Of a DNA stretch of 64,000 nucleotides, positions 1 through 11,750 are shown piece by piece. The notes below the pieces were generated by a model, which saw only the letters and a list, made by a program, of their open reading frames with translations, was not told the origin of the DNA and did no database searches. The position numbers and the translations under genes are program-made. Origin of the DNA: Fagopyrum homotropicum. Taxonomy: Eukaryota; Streptophyta; Magnoliopsida; Caryophyllales; Polygonaceae. Positions within the stretch are counted from its first letter, which is position 1, and every line of letters begins with the position of its first letter. Where the stretch lies: positions 48,519,001 through 48,583,000 of the forward strand of contig BSWB01000002.1 of assembly GCA_033239125.1 (NCBI GenBank), in the 5' to 3' direction.

Positions 1-840
1 AAGAAGTCAGCGTGTCGCTGTTACTTGATAAGCGACGTGAGATAGCAAATCGATAAAAATATGAATGAATTTAAAAAATTGTGAATGACAAATGATTTTT
101 AAAAATAATTATTAGAAAAAAGATGTATTATTTTCAATAACACATATTTTTAGAACACAATAAGAAAAATATTCAGAATTAATGCAATTATTTTTATATA
201 CTTTTTTCCAATACACAAGGAATATGCCATAGATAGCAAATGTCTTTTTCACGTAGAAAAATTCATGTTACTACCTCAACCTTTTTAAAAAGCTTATCAG
301 GTAAATATGAATATATTGTAAATGTTTTCAAATTGAAATAGAAGACCAATTGAAATTGTTTAGCAATTGTAAATTGATAGCACCAAATCCAACTTGTTAT
401 ACTTTAACCAACCATATAATTGAAATATTCGAGTGTTAGCTGCAAGGTTGTGCAAATTATATATGCTATATCTTATGTTCTATTTGTGCACATTGGCCCT
501 TATATGTGCACTCTAAGTCTTATTTATGCACTTTTCTTTTATTTGAAGGATTTTTTGATTTTTTTTTATGTGTGCACATTGACCCTTGATTGTGCACTCC
601 AAGTCCTATTTGGACACTTTGCTCTTATTTGGACGATTTTTTTTTTTTAAATGTGTGCACTTCAATTCCAAATTTGTGTATTTTGACCCTTGATATGTGT
701 TATAGACTATAGTCCATATATGGGAAATTTAGCTCTTATCTAGGGAGATCTTTTGGGTTTTTATTTAACGGATTGGTTTATGCGCGGGGCACTTTTTCAG
801 GTACGACAGTACGGAGCGTTGTCGGTGAAGGATTATTATA
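1..840. other. AT-rich flank outside the nest
   Basis: This is the sequence to the left of the Copia-1 LTR. It is strongly AT-rich and holds no ORF resembling a protein I recognise. The 76-codon ORF at 420-650 lies inside a degenerate T-rich repeat and is not a credible gene. Bases 836-840 (ttata) directly precede the LTR. They cannot be checked as a target duplication because the other end of Copia-1 is truncated. Confidence 0.6.
430..715. repeat. Degenerate tandem repeat with TGTGCAC units
   Basis: Units built from a TGTGCACATTGRCCCTT-like core, then a TGCACTCYAAGTC-like core, then a T-rich spacer recur about three times with a period near 100 bp. A related stretch (TTGACTCTTATATTTGCACTTT) occurs in the right flank near 61885. 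This suggests a dispersed AT-rich non-coding repeat, perhaps part of a DNA transposon. I see no clear terminal inverted repeats. Confidence 0.45.
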
Positions 841-2464
841 TGTGTTAAGCGGAATTACTGATCATATCTAAACATCTAGTTTAAGGATCTACAAGTATAA
901 TCGATAAGAAACAATAAATTGTTCATAGGAAATACTTGTTGATGCGTGAATCGGATCTATTTGGAGATAAACTAAAGAGAACGAAAACCTTAAGTGTGGC
1001 TTCTCTACTTTGTCCACACGAGCCCGGCGTCTAGATCTCTTTTGCTTCGAGTTCTAGGATGAAGATCGAATGGGTAGCAATCAAATTGTTTTGGATAATG
1101 ATTGTAATTTAATCTCACAATACCAACAATTGGTTTTTGACTTTGGAGAGAAAATGAGAGCTTTTTCTAGAAAAATTAGAGAGAGGAGAAGACTTGGTTG
1201 AGTTTGTCATCTTTTAGTAATATAGAAAAATTATACATTAAATGATTTGTAAACTCCTTCCAAATAACTCATTGTGAATAACTCCCTAATCAACATTATT
1301 AATAAAATCTTTAATTATTTATTTCAGAAATATATCTTATTCTTATTATTATTAACATATATATATATAATATATACTGAGAACAAAAATCATCTTTCTA
1401 TTGATCTAGTCCGTCAACTCTAAGTGTGTGACCGCATAGGACCCATTTAATAATAGTCATGGATTTAACTGTTTAGTCTCAATAATCGTAGTTGGCTTCT
1501 AGCAAAGCAATACGACTCCTAAAATAACCGGATTGTATGTTTCTATCAATTGTCCTAGTCCAAGTTAGTCATTGCACATTAAGTTAAAGGACACAATTCA
1601 ACCAATCTCCAACTTTTCGTGAAATAAGTGTGCAATTTAAGATACATTTGTCGCTTAATTTCTTATTTTACGATATAGTGACATTCATATCTAATGTTAA
1701 ATGTGTTTCTTGATCTCCGAGTTTGAACTCTATCAATTAAACGGACGATTACAAATAAATGTCCGAGCATGGCCATAAATTTTTAGTTCTCGTCCTTCCA
1801 GTGGACGAGACATCAATCATGTTTAATGTATCACAATATACATGAACCAGGAGGACTTCTCCAATCTTGTATGACTATGGATCCCACTCAACTTTTGACA
1901 ATCCTAACGATTGCCTTTATAACTCCCTTTTAAGGAAAACGTTTAACAATGTTTGAGAACTATCAATCATCAGGTGAGATCACAACATACTCATGTAGGA
2001 GGAATCTACTAATCATGGTTTAACTTAAAACGCTGCAATCTCTTTTGGAGAATCTTAAGGTAAGTCAGTTTTACATGTATCATCCTTACACATATATGTA
2101 AATGATTAGACATCTCCATGTCCCTATATCCCATGAAAGTTGATGCTATTAGTCAACTTTATAAGATAATTACTAATATAATCATCTATGTCCATTTGAT
2201 GATTTCGAACTATATTTCAATAATTTAAAAATTTTATTTCACTTAGGGTTTTATTCACTAGAGCACTTTAAGTGATGTTAATAATGAATTATTTTGACAT
2301 ATTATTCAAACTTTTATTTCACTTAATGAGGTTTCATTCACTAGAACACTTAAAAGTGATTATAATAATGAGTTATTTGGACATATTATTCAATATTGAT
2401 TAAAACAATATTTAAATAAGGATGAAATATCATGTATCATAAAATCATCAAGTCAAACATAACA
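841..2464 (-). repeat. 3' LTR of Copia-1
   Basis: On the minus strand the LTR starts TGTTATGTTTGACTTG at 2464 and ends TTCCGCTTAACACA at 841, about 1.62 kb. Bases 841-1599 align with 60218-60952 (shared CCACACGAGCCCGGCGTC and many other blocks). That segment is the U5-side half of the 5' LTR. The remaining part, about 1600-2464, has no partner because the right-hand LTR is truncated. The copies differ at many positions, which fits an old insertion. Confidence 0.82.
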
Positions 2465-2511
2465 CTAGTGTTCAACACTCATAAATACACAATGTAATAT
2501 AAAAACAATAC

Positions 2512-2842
2512 TCAACATTTTCCAATGTGCTTGAGACCCTTATCCCTAGTGTGACTCTTATGCTTAGCCCCATGCATAGGCTTGATCAATAGATCTGCAA
2601 TGTTACCATAGGTATGCACCTTACACATCCTAATGTAACCATCAATGATGATGCGGAGAATAAAGGTAATACTTTCTCTTAACGTGTCTAGATTTGGAGC
2701 TTGAACCGGTTCCTTTGTCTGGGTTATGACACCATTGTTGTCATAATAGATGTCGATAGGCACTAAAATGCTAGGAACAACACCGAGTTCATCTAGGAAC
2801 TTCCAAATCCAAACATCCTCCTTTACTACTTCACTAGTAGCA
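2512..2842 (-). pseudogene. pol: Copia-1 RNase H, C-terminal fragment
   Basis: The minus-strand frame reads through a Copia RNase H end: an ATSEVVKEDVWIWKFLDELG stretch, then YYDNNGVITQTKEP, and finally a KVHTYGNIADLLIKP motif before a stop at 2512. In Copia elements this is the last part of pol, just before the 3' LTR. The other half of the domain is 43 kb away at 46213-46380. Removing Athila-1 and Chromo-1 restores the reading order at an E-Y-V/I-A junction, so this fragment was split by insertion and not created by a separate event. Confidence 0.85.
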
Positions 2843-2847
2843 ACGTA
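2843..2847. repeat. Left target site duplication of Athila-1 (ACGTA)
   Basis: ACGTA precedes the Athila-1 terminus at 2848. The matching right copy is ATGTA at 46213-46217, separated from the Athila-1 end at 37678 by Chromo-1. The single difference is C to T at a CpG, which fits methylation decay. Confidence 0.75.
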
Positions 2848-4489
2848 TGTTCGCTCCCAAACGGGTGTGATATGATGAACGATATAGTCTTAAAATTATA
2901 CTTGTAATAAAAGCCTGAATAAAAAAAGTGAACCCACAGTGTATGGATCGTTATGTAGATAAGCAAATATTCCAAGGCTGACCTCAGGGACTGATGTGAA
3001 ATTAATATAAGTGATAAATAAAAAATAGAATATACCAATGTTGAAACAAAGAGTGAGTCAAGCTAATGACAATAAAGATAAGTAATATGATAAGCGGGCA
3101 ATGAAGATTCTAGAGATCAAGGTATCCAGTTGCGGTTTTTGATTCAAGACTTCTAAAAGCTAGGACAAGGTTGGGATCGCTAAGGAAAGGTGTTTCTATG
3201 GTGGAAATGATCAGGGAGAGGTCTCTCAAATCACTATCCCAAACAAAAAAACTATTACCGGGTAAGTCTCAATGCTTTACGGAAAGGAACATAAACTCAA
3301 ACCAACCACTCAACCTAAGGGAATAGAGCTAACCTTCACAAGGTAACTCTTAGATTAAACTCACTCAAGCGAGAGGTATGGCAAACTCAAACCAATAAAG
3401 GGTTTTGAATCCTTTATTACCTAGAACTCGTCATCGGAGGTAACTGGGAATCACTAGGTAAGTCTCTTCCCAAGCTTAGATGTAAGCCTCAGATGGATCT
3501 AAGGGTATGAAACACTCAACAAAGACAAGGATTTGGGCAATTTAAATCCAAGCATAAAGATATAACATCTACGGATCAACATAATAAATCTCGGGTGGTT
3601 CTAAGATAAACCGCGGCCGCGTTTCCTGAAGAACAAGCCGAAGTTCTAAAGAACGAGGGTTAAACCAACTTTAAGCATCCAAATCTAATATAAAGGCTCA
3701 ATCTATCATCATCTAAACCACAACCATCAACCAATCACCCTAAAATAGCAAGAGTTTAGCCAACAACACACATATTCAAATCAAGAAAGGTAAAAGAAGA
3801 ATTCACGAAAACTATAAGCAATAAAATAAAAGAAAAGAAATAAATACTTATCAAGATGTCTTCAATATCCCAAAGCAAAATCAATCCAACAATAAAGGTA
3901 GAATCTGTAATCCAAAAGCAATGAAATCAAGAATCTATGTCTTTCTCCATGAATTCTCTCAAATCTTTCTCAATCACAAGTGTTGTAACTAAATCACTGT
4001 TGTAGTGTGAAATCGAGAGTAGTAAAACGTGTAGTCGATGTTTTTCAAATCTTGTCGGCATGAGGTATATATATAGGAAAGAATCTAGGGTTAGACAAGC
4101 ATGGGACATGGCCGAAATAAGATGAACTGCGGGGCGGGCCATTAATGATCTCGGTTGCAGTTTTGCAACTTCGTCGGGGGCGCGGTTTCCAATGTGCGTG
4201 CGTCTTCTCCTTAGCTCTTTGCTCAACCCTTTGACGATGTCCCAGGTTCTTTTTTAAGCACCACCATATTTCGCTATGCTCCGTCTTGAAGCTTAGTTCT
4301 CATATATGTCATTCCGCTCCAAAATCCGCCGAATTGTCTGAAAACGAGACAAGAATTTGTGTAGACATCTATTCTAGAATAATATGCAAAGTTAAGCTTA
4401 AATGCCATGGATTCATGTCTATGCATGCAAAACAAAGGTAAAATCTACCTAAATGCAAGTCTAAACTAAGGACATAATTCATGTTATCA
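2848..4489 (-). repeat. 3' LTR of Athila-1
   Basis: This LTR is about 1642 bp. On the minus strand it starts TGATAACATGAATTATG at 4489 and ends at 2848. It aligns along its whole length with 36035-37678. A TATA-like run lies at 4066-4075. A GC-rich module lies upstream of it at 4120-4193, and a second one (CCGCGGCCGCG) at about 3611-3621 in the presumed leader. Confidence 0.85.
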
Positions 4490-5339
4490 AAATACCCCAT
4501 ACTTGCCTCTTGCTTGTCCCTCATATGCAAAAACAAAGCTAAAACAACATATATTTGGTTTGCTTCTAATCATATATCACCCTCAAAGTCATGTTTCATG
4601 GCAAAAGATAGATCATTACATGTCAAAGAGAGATAGGCATGGAAAGGATAATCACACTTTACATCGGATATCATAGCATGCATAGCAAAGTCCAATCATC
4701 TAGATCAATCATGAGGAATCAAATTTAAACCACTAGGTCAAAACACATGTGTAAGAAGGTCTTGAGGACTTATCAAGAAGATGCCAAGAAAAGTGTCATG
4801 AGTGGGATGCATTCTAGGATATGTGGTGCAAATCCGGGAAAAAGGAACAACTCCACAACAACAACATACAACATCCACCAAAATAAGCACTTTTTCTTTC
4901 TTTTTTCTTTTTTCTTTTTCACTTGAGAACATGACATAGGTGCACAAAGGCCGAACTCTTGGTGATTAGCGATCCTAGGGATTTTACGAGGTGCCTCACA
5001 CCAGATGCACATATCATGACTCGCTAGGACTATCGATAAATCAAAATTTGGCAAGATACAAGCACCCAACTATGTGAATGGTACCGAGTTCCTCATCATC
5101 ATGATCAACGTCCCCAAAACTATTTTTCTACACAAGACACCTCAACTTTAACCTTTTTTCCCAACACTGGACCACATTATTTGCTTTTTCACACACCAAC
5201 CACACTAGCATGTTTCCTAATTCCCAGATAGGTCAAGAAAAGCAATTTATACATTTTTTTCCAAGAGGTGCTAAAGCAAACATGATCAAGATGAAGAAAG
5301 AAAGAGAATCAAATTGCCTTAATCATTCCAAAAAGATTT
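4490..5339 (-). other. Athila-1 3' non-coding region and pre-LTR tract
   Basis: The segment next to the LTR reads, on the minus strand, GGGACAAGCAAGAGGCAAGT followed by ATGGGGTATTTT. The same block precedes the LTRs of Athila-2 (about 32968-33004) and Athila-3 (13973-14005) and probably includes the polypurine primer. Further in, the GAACTCGGTACCATTCACAT block and the GTGCACAAAGGCCGA block are also shared with the other two elements. No coding capacity is visible; the two overlapping ORFs at 4738-5069 are low-complexity shadows. Confidence 0.7.
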
Positions 5340-6749
5340 TGATAGCATGAATTATTGTCTATATTTTGGATGGTTTTGACGTTTTGTCATCATTATTCTG
5401 CACGCATGGATATATATTCTTGATGATTATGTCATTATTTGTCTACTTTACAAGAATCGAGCTCTACACCACGTTTCATTGTAATTGTAGGGAATAAGGT
5501 GTATTTTGGATCAAAACGGAGCATTGGAGTCTAAGGAGGCCATGAAGCTACATTATGGAGCACTTGGAAGGACAAGAAGAAAGACAGGAACCATAGGAAA
5601 AGGATGGAAGGAAGATTCAGTAGAAGATACGAAGAAAACTATGTTATACACTACTGATCTCAGACCACATGTAATGAAACTTGACCGAGATGGCCAACTG
5701 GGCCTAGCTCGAGATCGATGGCCCACATCCCAAGAGAAATAAGGTATAATTTTGACCTAAACTTCTTCTATAAGAATAGAGGGCGATTATTGAGTTGAGG
5801 ACGGAGAGACACTCTAACACGGAAACTTCAAATAATTCTCTTTAGACGGCTATTGGAAGATTGAAGGAAAGAAATCTAAGGAAGGATTACTTGGAGTTCA
5901 AGAAAGAAGGGAAGATAAGTTGTAAGGTTTTATTGGAAGATTTTAGTGATTGTTATCATCTTTTGGAATGCATTATTGACAGTTGTTTGATTGTTTTGCA
6001 TTATTGATTATTGGAAACCTTTGTTGAGTGTTTAATTCCCTTTTCTTGATATATTGATTTCATATATGATAATTGTTTTGAACATGATGATTGTTGGCTA
6101 AAACCCCTGTGATTCTAGGGTGATTAGTTGAAGGTTGTGGCATAGACGATAAAAGAATAGACCTTAATCGTGAGTGGACCCGGAAAGTTGAGTTAACCCT
6201 AAACCAAAACCCGTCTCGGGTTGTTCTTGTAGTCATCTCGACCGAGATCGATAAGAAATGCACGAGATTGCCCACTGCATTGCCCGATCTTGAGTTTAGG
6301 TTATAGTTTTCCCAATCCTATCCTTGTTGCACCTTTCTTGGTTTATATTCAAGCCTAGGAAGAGACTTACCCGGTGATTCCTTTGCTTGCTTACCGATGA
6401 TGATGAGTAAACCTTTGTTAGGGTTTGAGTGTGCCTTCATCCTACCTTTGAGAGTTAACCTGAGACTTACCCAGTGATGGTTAGTTTTGTTCCCTTAGGT
6501 AGTGTGTTAGTTTGTGAGTAGTACCTTTCCTTAGTTCCTTGAGACATACCCGGTAATAGGATTTTTGGTTTGGGATAGTGGATGGTGATACTAACCCGGT
6601 GATCTATCTCATCGTAGAAATACCTTCCCTCTGCAAGCCTCATCTTTGTCCGCGTTATCCTTGAGTCGAAACAACAACTGGATACTTTGATCTCTAGAAT
6701 CTGCATTCCCTTATCCGATAAATATCAATCTTTGTTCTTTGTTGCTCGA
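5340..6749 (+). repeat. Solo LTR of an Athila-like family
   Basis: It starts TGATAGCATGAATTATT, and the sequence AGATTT flanks both sides (5334-5339 and 6749-6754). It interrupts the Athila-1 3' non-coding region, whose continuation resumes at 6755. Internally it resembles the Athila-2 LTR in the same orientation: a TTGGCTRAA..TGTGATTCTAGGGT block and repeated GAGACTTACCCGGTGA-type blocks. TATAAG lies at 5769-5774. No internal element sequence is attached, so it is most simply a solo LTR left by LTR-LTR recombination. The right boundary could be off by several bases, because GATTT also recurs near 6786. Confidence 0.7.
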
Positions 6750-6754
6750 GATTT

Positions 6755-7765
6755 GCATTGACAACCTGAAGCTATATACCATTCTTGATTTCACCATAGT
6801 CCATGTGATCGACCCTAATATATTTTGCTAATACTGCGACTGATCCGTACAAAATCTAGACAAAAGCAAATCATCATCTATACATGAGTTCTAGCAAAGT
6901 ATTCAACTCTCACATATGCCATAAATCAATTCAATCATACAAAGATCATCAAAGCCAATCCATAAACAATATTATCATAAGGATCATATCAATCTTAGAA
7001 GTACAAAAGTTTACAACTTTTATTTTTTTTAATTTTTCAAAAAGAAAGATACAGTGCAAGGGTTAAAAAGAAAACGTGTGACTAGATGTAGAAACTACTA
7101 TAAATGCAATGCAATAAAAAGAAACTTGCAAAAGGTATTGCGAATACCTCCACCCCATTCTTAAAACTCACATTATCCCCAATGTGAAGAAATAAGTAGA
7201 AGAGTAGAAAAAGATACTCACAATATAAAAAGACAAATCAAGCAAGGTGATCACTCCTTTGGCGGTGGTGGCGGCGAAAATCTATAGAAGCTCGGGTCAA
7301 AGAGGCGGAACCAAAGGATTGGAGGCAAAGATCATCCAAGGCTGTAAGTGTCCCTGAATATTTGAAATATCGCTCTCCATGCTATCAAACCTGGAGGTCA
7401 TATGCGTCAGTTGGGTAGAGAACTCCCAATACTCTGATCGCTGTCGGGGAATGTTGTTAATCGAGGAAGGGTTAGAAAGGGGGTGCGTTTCGGCCTTTCA
7501 TAGTTCAGCTAAAAAAATTCTTTTTTTTGAAACAATTTGTTTGTCAAACCGCGGCCGTGGTATCTCTAGTTATCAGGACCGCGGTTTTGGCTCGGCCGAG
7601 GTCTTTTTATTTGTTGGCCGAGATCATACTCCTTATAACCCTTTTCTCTTGTGATCGGTTTCCATACTTCTTTTCCATCAAAACCCTCGAACTTTCAACA
7701 ATCTCAACCAACTACATCATCCTTTCCTTCATTATTATAATAAGACAATAAATTTAGGTATACTG
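6755..7765 (-). other. Athila-1 3' region, continued
   Basis: After the solo LTR the Athila-1 non-coding sequence resumes. The block near 7150-7190 (CCACCCCATTCTTAAAACTC followed by ACATTATCCCCAATGT) corresponds to the similar block near 15197-15240 in Athila-3 and 31728-31755 in Athila-2. A GC-rich module with CCGCGGCCGTGG (about 7549-7560) and CTCGGCCGAGG follows at 7545-7615. The right end of this segment, where it meets the chromodomain integrase scrap, is approximate. Confidence 0.6.
7253..7500 (-). pseudogene. Remnant of the Athila-1 env-position ORF, C-terminal part
   Basis: The minus-strand translation gives a YWEFSTQLTHMTSRFDSMES-like segment. After a frame change it gives FDPSFYRFSPPPPPKE and a stop. 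This matches the C-terminal end of the Athila-3 ORF at 15326-16854, which has a coiled-coil-like stretch followed by FDSSFFPFPPPPAPQ. Only about 80 codons remain and the frame is broken, so the rest of the ORF was lost from Athila-1. Confidence 0.6.
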
Positions 7766-7993
7766 ATACGATGGGCCAAGGACTGAGCGAGACGATCTCT
7801 TCTTCCTAGGCCGAAGTATCCACTTACAGTGCTAGGCTTGTCCCACTATAACGGAGTACGATATCTACGCCCATATAGTGCCTCATATGAGGCCATCCCA
7901 ATCGATGCATACCAACTGTTGTTGTATGAGAACTTAACCAATGGAAGGTGATCTGACCATCCCTGTCCCCAATCCAACACATAAGCTCAACTT
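7766..7993 (-). pseudogene. pol: Integrase fragment of a chromodomain Gypsy (Chromo-3)
   Basis: The minus-strand sequence aligns with the integrase of Chromo-2 at about 55140-55310: CVLDWG-, FSYNNSWHAS-, MAPYEALYGRR-, and TPLCWDEPS-like stretches can be followed with frame breaks and one TAG. It ends abruptly on both sides. On the right it abuts an LTR at 7994. On the left it runs into Athila-1 sequence. The remainder of this element is not in the window. Confidence 0.75.
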
Positions 7994-9805
7994 TGTAACG
8001 CCCCAAATCCCCAGGACTCGGGGCGCTACGTGCTACGATATTACAGTGGGTCCTGACCCTAGCATGACAACAAGTTCATTGGATCTTACAACAAGGCATC
8101 GATAGATTAAAAACCAAATACATAAAACTGTACAATATAGACATCAAAGGGTTTATAAAATCACAACTGAGTACAAAAAGGCAACATCATATCCATACAA
8201 GAATAAACAACCCAAAACCCTCACATATCCTAATGTACAAAAGCCCTCGGCTGATCACCCTGTCTGGCTCACTCTGCAGTCTTCCTAACCTGCAGTTTAT
8301 CTCCAACACGTTATAAACCGTTAGCTAACAAAAATGAATAAGAATGAAGCAGTAGCACATATAACACATCAACACATCATACCATGCTATGTATACACAC
8401 ATATCCATTTATTATCTTTATTTAATTTATACCATTACTAATTCATTACTTAGGATACGAGGAGTAGAACTACCTCGCCTCTATTTCCTTTCACACAGGT
8501 TTGGAAAGGTGCCAATAATCACCACCTGAAGGACACAGAACCCCCTAGCTACCCATTTTGAGCCAGGCAAGTTACCACCGCCCCTTATCATACACTTGGG
8601 CCATTAATATGCATGTAAGGTCATCCTAGTCTGGTTAAGTTATAAATGCAACATACATATGCACATACACAACCACAACCCATACTCAAACCCATAATGC
8701 TCGCTAAATAAGTCCAAAGGACTTACTTGTCCCAATTGCAATCCGTATCAAGTGTTCACGGCTTCCTCTCAGAAAAACGATTAGTACCTGCATCAACAAA
8801 GCACAATAATATCAACATCATCCCAAGGTTAGGAGATTCCACCTCCTAAACCTTATACCCATCCTCAACTCATAACTCGAATCCAAACCTCAACAACACA
8901 TCATAACTCACAAAGCCTAAGGCAATACCTCAACATTCATCTCATCATCACATACACATACCACTAGCCTAGCTACCCTAAAGCCAAGGCCAAAGGAAAG
9001 GAAGGAAGGAAACATACCAACTAGGTATGTCCTAGACACGCACCTGCGGAAGCCGGAAATACAAGGGCGTAACACAGGGAGGCGCCGGGGTGGCGACACT
9101 CCTACGCAGGGGCAGACCAACACCAGCGCAGGGGCGGCTGTCTGGTGGCGCAAGGGCGGCTGGTGTGCAGAGGGGTGATCCTCGACTTCTCTTCGATCCT
9201 TTACTTGCTCTCATTCACCTCTTCATCAACCAACAACTATACACACACATATATATACATATATGAGCATCAAAATGTCTAGGAAAGATCCACACAAGCC
9301 TAAACTTGTGAATCCTAAGCTAGAGAGGAAGATAGAAGAAAAGAAGAAAGAAAGAAGAAGAAGAGAAGAACTCACCACAACTAGAACCTATGCAGAAGGG
9401 AAGATCAACATCACACAACTGGCTCTCCATAGCTCAACATCACATCTATCATCATCAAACCAATCTCGAAGCTCAACAACTCTCTCAAAACTTACACAAG
9501 ACCAAAGAAGATCCAAGAAGAAGATCAGAGGAAGAGAGGTAGAAAAGAAGAAGAACGTGAGAGGAAGAAGGCTGGAGAAGATGAAGAAACCCTTCATCAA
9601 AAGCAATGTATGACTTATAAAGGAGGCCAATATAAAGCACGGGTCAAGGTCAACAAAGGTGGCTGCAGCCGCTGAAAACCGCAGGGGCGGACCTTGTGAG
9701 GCGTAGAGGCGGCTCACAGTGGTGCACGGGCGGCCCAAACTAGCGTAGGGGCAGCTCAACCCTGCCTTAGCACAACTCAGTACCTAAAAGACTAAGGCTC
9801 TTACA
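7994..9805 (-). repeat. Chromodomain Gypsy LTR with unmatched flanks
   Basis: This LTR is 1812 bp. On the minus strand it starts TGTAAGAGCCTTAGTC at 9805 and ends GGGGCGTTACA at 7994. It is the same family as the Chromo-2 LTRs (49044-50859, 56393-58134). A TATA-like CTTATAAA (plus strand) lies at 9614-9621. GC-rich modules lie at 9662-9762 and 9050-9165. The left flank is integrase of one Gypsy (AACTT at 7989-7993) and the right flank is Copia-2 gag (ACGGT at 9806-9810), so there is no target duplication. The 116-codon basic ORF on the plus strand inside it is purine-rich leader sequence read as protein. Confidence 0.82.
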
Positions 9806-10340
9806 ACGGTATATGTCAAAATCTTTGTCTAGCAAATTATATCTCAAAGAGAGATTGTATGGGTTGAAAATGGTGCAAGGTTCTGACTTGGTGAAACACG
9901 TGAATATCTTCAATCAAATTATTGGGGATCTGGCTCGGGTGGATGTAAAACTGGAAGATGAAGATAAAGCTACGATCTTGTTGAGTTCTCTACCCTCTTC
10001 ATATGAGAATCTGGTGATGAAGCTGATGTGTGGGAAAGACGAGATAAGTCTTCATATGGTGTCAAAAGTATTGCTTTCACAAGCCGAATGGTGACACCAT
10101 ACTAGTGAGAGTTCTTAAAGCGAAGGGTTGTATGTCAGAGGCAACCAAGATAGAGGGAGGACGAAAGAGAAGTAAGAAGGAAGAAACAAGCAATTTAGGT
10201 CTAAGTCCAAGGTAAAAAGCCAGTAACTTGTTACTTCTACAAGGAGGAGGGCCACTTCAAAAACATGATTGTCCTGCCAGGAAGAAGAAGTATGAAGATA
10301 AGAAGTCCGAAGAATTTTCAAAATCAGCAAACGTGGTGTA
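9806..10340 (+). pseudogene. gag: Copia-2 gag, N-terminally truncated
   Basis: The frame starts mid-protein (VYMSKSLSSKLYLKERLYGL) and continues through LVKHVNIFNQIIGDL and ILLSSLPSSYENLV, the usual Copia gag (UBN2-type) core. The ORF ends at 10094. After frame changes, about 10240-10330 looks like the zinc-knuckle region with a CPARKKKYEDKK tail. The knuckle is not intact. The first hundred or so codons of gag are missing because of the left breakpoint. Confidence 0.75.
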
Positions 10341-11750
10341 AAAAAATGATTCTGACGGTGTAGATTCTAATATGCTCTATGTGATGTTAGGAAACTACTC
10401 CGATGTATGGATCATGGATACGTGGTATTCGTTTCATATGACTCCGAATGGAGATTGGTTTGAGACGTACAAGTCTAGAACTTTTGGCTTTGTCCGATTA
10501 GGAGACAACAAGGCTTGTGATGTTGTTGGCATTGGGCAAATAAAGGTGAGGATGCATGACGGTGTGATCCGAACATTGACTGATGTGCATCATATTCCAA
10601 CTCTAAAGAAAAATCTGATTTCCTTGGGGACTTTGCATGTGAAAGGGTTTTGTTTCAAAACAAAAAAGGAATGCATAAAGGTGAGCAAGGGGGCTATGAC
10701 AGTTATGAAGGGGCATATTACACCGGGAATATCTACCAGTTGGTAGGGAGTACCGTTGCAGGTGGAGTTGCAGCCGTGGTTTTTGAATCAGATTGCACAA
10801 CTCTGTGGCATATGCGCCTGATTCATATTGGCGAAAGAGGGATGATTAAGCTTCACAAGAGAGGTCTTCTAGTTGGTGTGAAGAGTTGTAAGATCGACTT
10901 CTACAAGTTTTGTGTGATGGGAAAACAATCGAAGGTATCTTTTAAGACAGGTCAACACAACACAAGTGGAATTCTTGATTATGTGCATTCTGATGTATGG
11001 GAACCAACTCAGGTGTTGTCACTAGGAGGATCTAGGAATTACGTCACTTTCATTGATGATTATTCAAGGAAGGTCTGGGTGTATTTTCTAAAGCATAAAT
11101 CTGAGGTCTTAAGAAAGTTCAAGTTGTGGAAGGCAAAAGTAGAGAATCAAACAGGGCGGAAAGTGAAGTATTTGAGATCTGATAATGGGACAATGTACAC
11201 ATTGCGGAAGACACCACAACAGAATGGTGTTTTTGAGAGGACGAATTGTTTCATTGTACAAAAAGTGCGGTGTCGTAGATTGAATGCAGCGCTTCCAAAG
11301 AATTTCTGGGCAGAGGCAGTGAGTATGGCGGTCTATTTGATAAATAGATCACCCCGGACTTCTCTTGACGGGAAGGTTTCAAAAGAGAATATGGACTGGT
11401 TCAGACTTAGACTTGTCAAATCTGAAGCTTTTTGGTAGTCCATCATTTGTGTTGATTCCAAGTGATGAGCGAACAAAGCTGGATGCAAAATCTAAGAAGT
11501 GCATCTTTATGGGTTATGATAAAGGTGTGAAGGGTTTCAAGTTTTGGGATCTTGTTGCAAAGAAACGGATGATTAGACGAGATGTTGTATTTGATGAGCA
11601 AGCAATGCTTCTACATGCAAAGGAAGTTGAGAAACCTGCAATTACAAAGACTGGATTCAGATCAGTAGTGGAGGTGGAGTTTTCAGATTCTAGCACACCT
11701 ACACCAGCAGGTGATGAGCATGATGTTGATCAGCAATAGGTAGATAGTTT
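10341..11750 (+). pseudogene. pol: Copia-2 protease and integrase
   Basis: Protease: WIMDTWYSFHMTPNGDWFET (about 10410-10470) is the Copia aspartic protease site, with the expected D-T-G changed to D-T-W. It is followed by LISLGTL. Integrase: a GAG-pre-integrase stretch (LWHMRLIHIGERGMIKLHK, from about 10803), a C-terminal FCVMGKQ zinc motif whose first Cys is Tyr, VHSDVW, TFIDDYSRKVWVYFLK and RSDNG. About twenty residues are missing between RSDNGTMYT and RKTPQQNG compared with the family norm. A frameshift near 11400 separates the integrase core from its C-terminal part (CIFMGYDKGVKGFKFWD). Inactive. Confidence 0.82.

Noticed and set aside
6749..6790. Alternative right end of the 5340-6749 solo LTR at about 6785 using another GATTT
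   Set aside because: Alignment with the Athila-2 and Athila-3 3' non-coding regions fits resumption at GATTTGCATTG better than at GATTTCACC, but the choice is not certain.
9263..9613. 116-codon Lys/Arg-rich ORF that could pass for a small basic protein
   Set aside because: It lies antisense inside a chromodomain LTR, in a purine-rich (AGAAGA) stretch. The same stretch appears as TTCTTC runs in the other LTR copies (for example 49303-49345).
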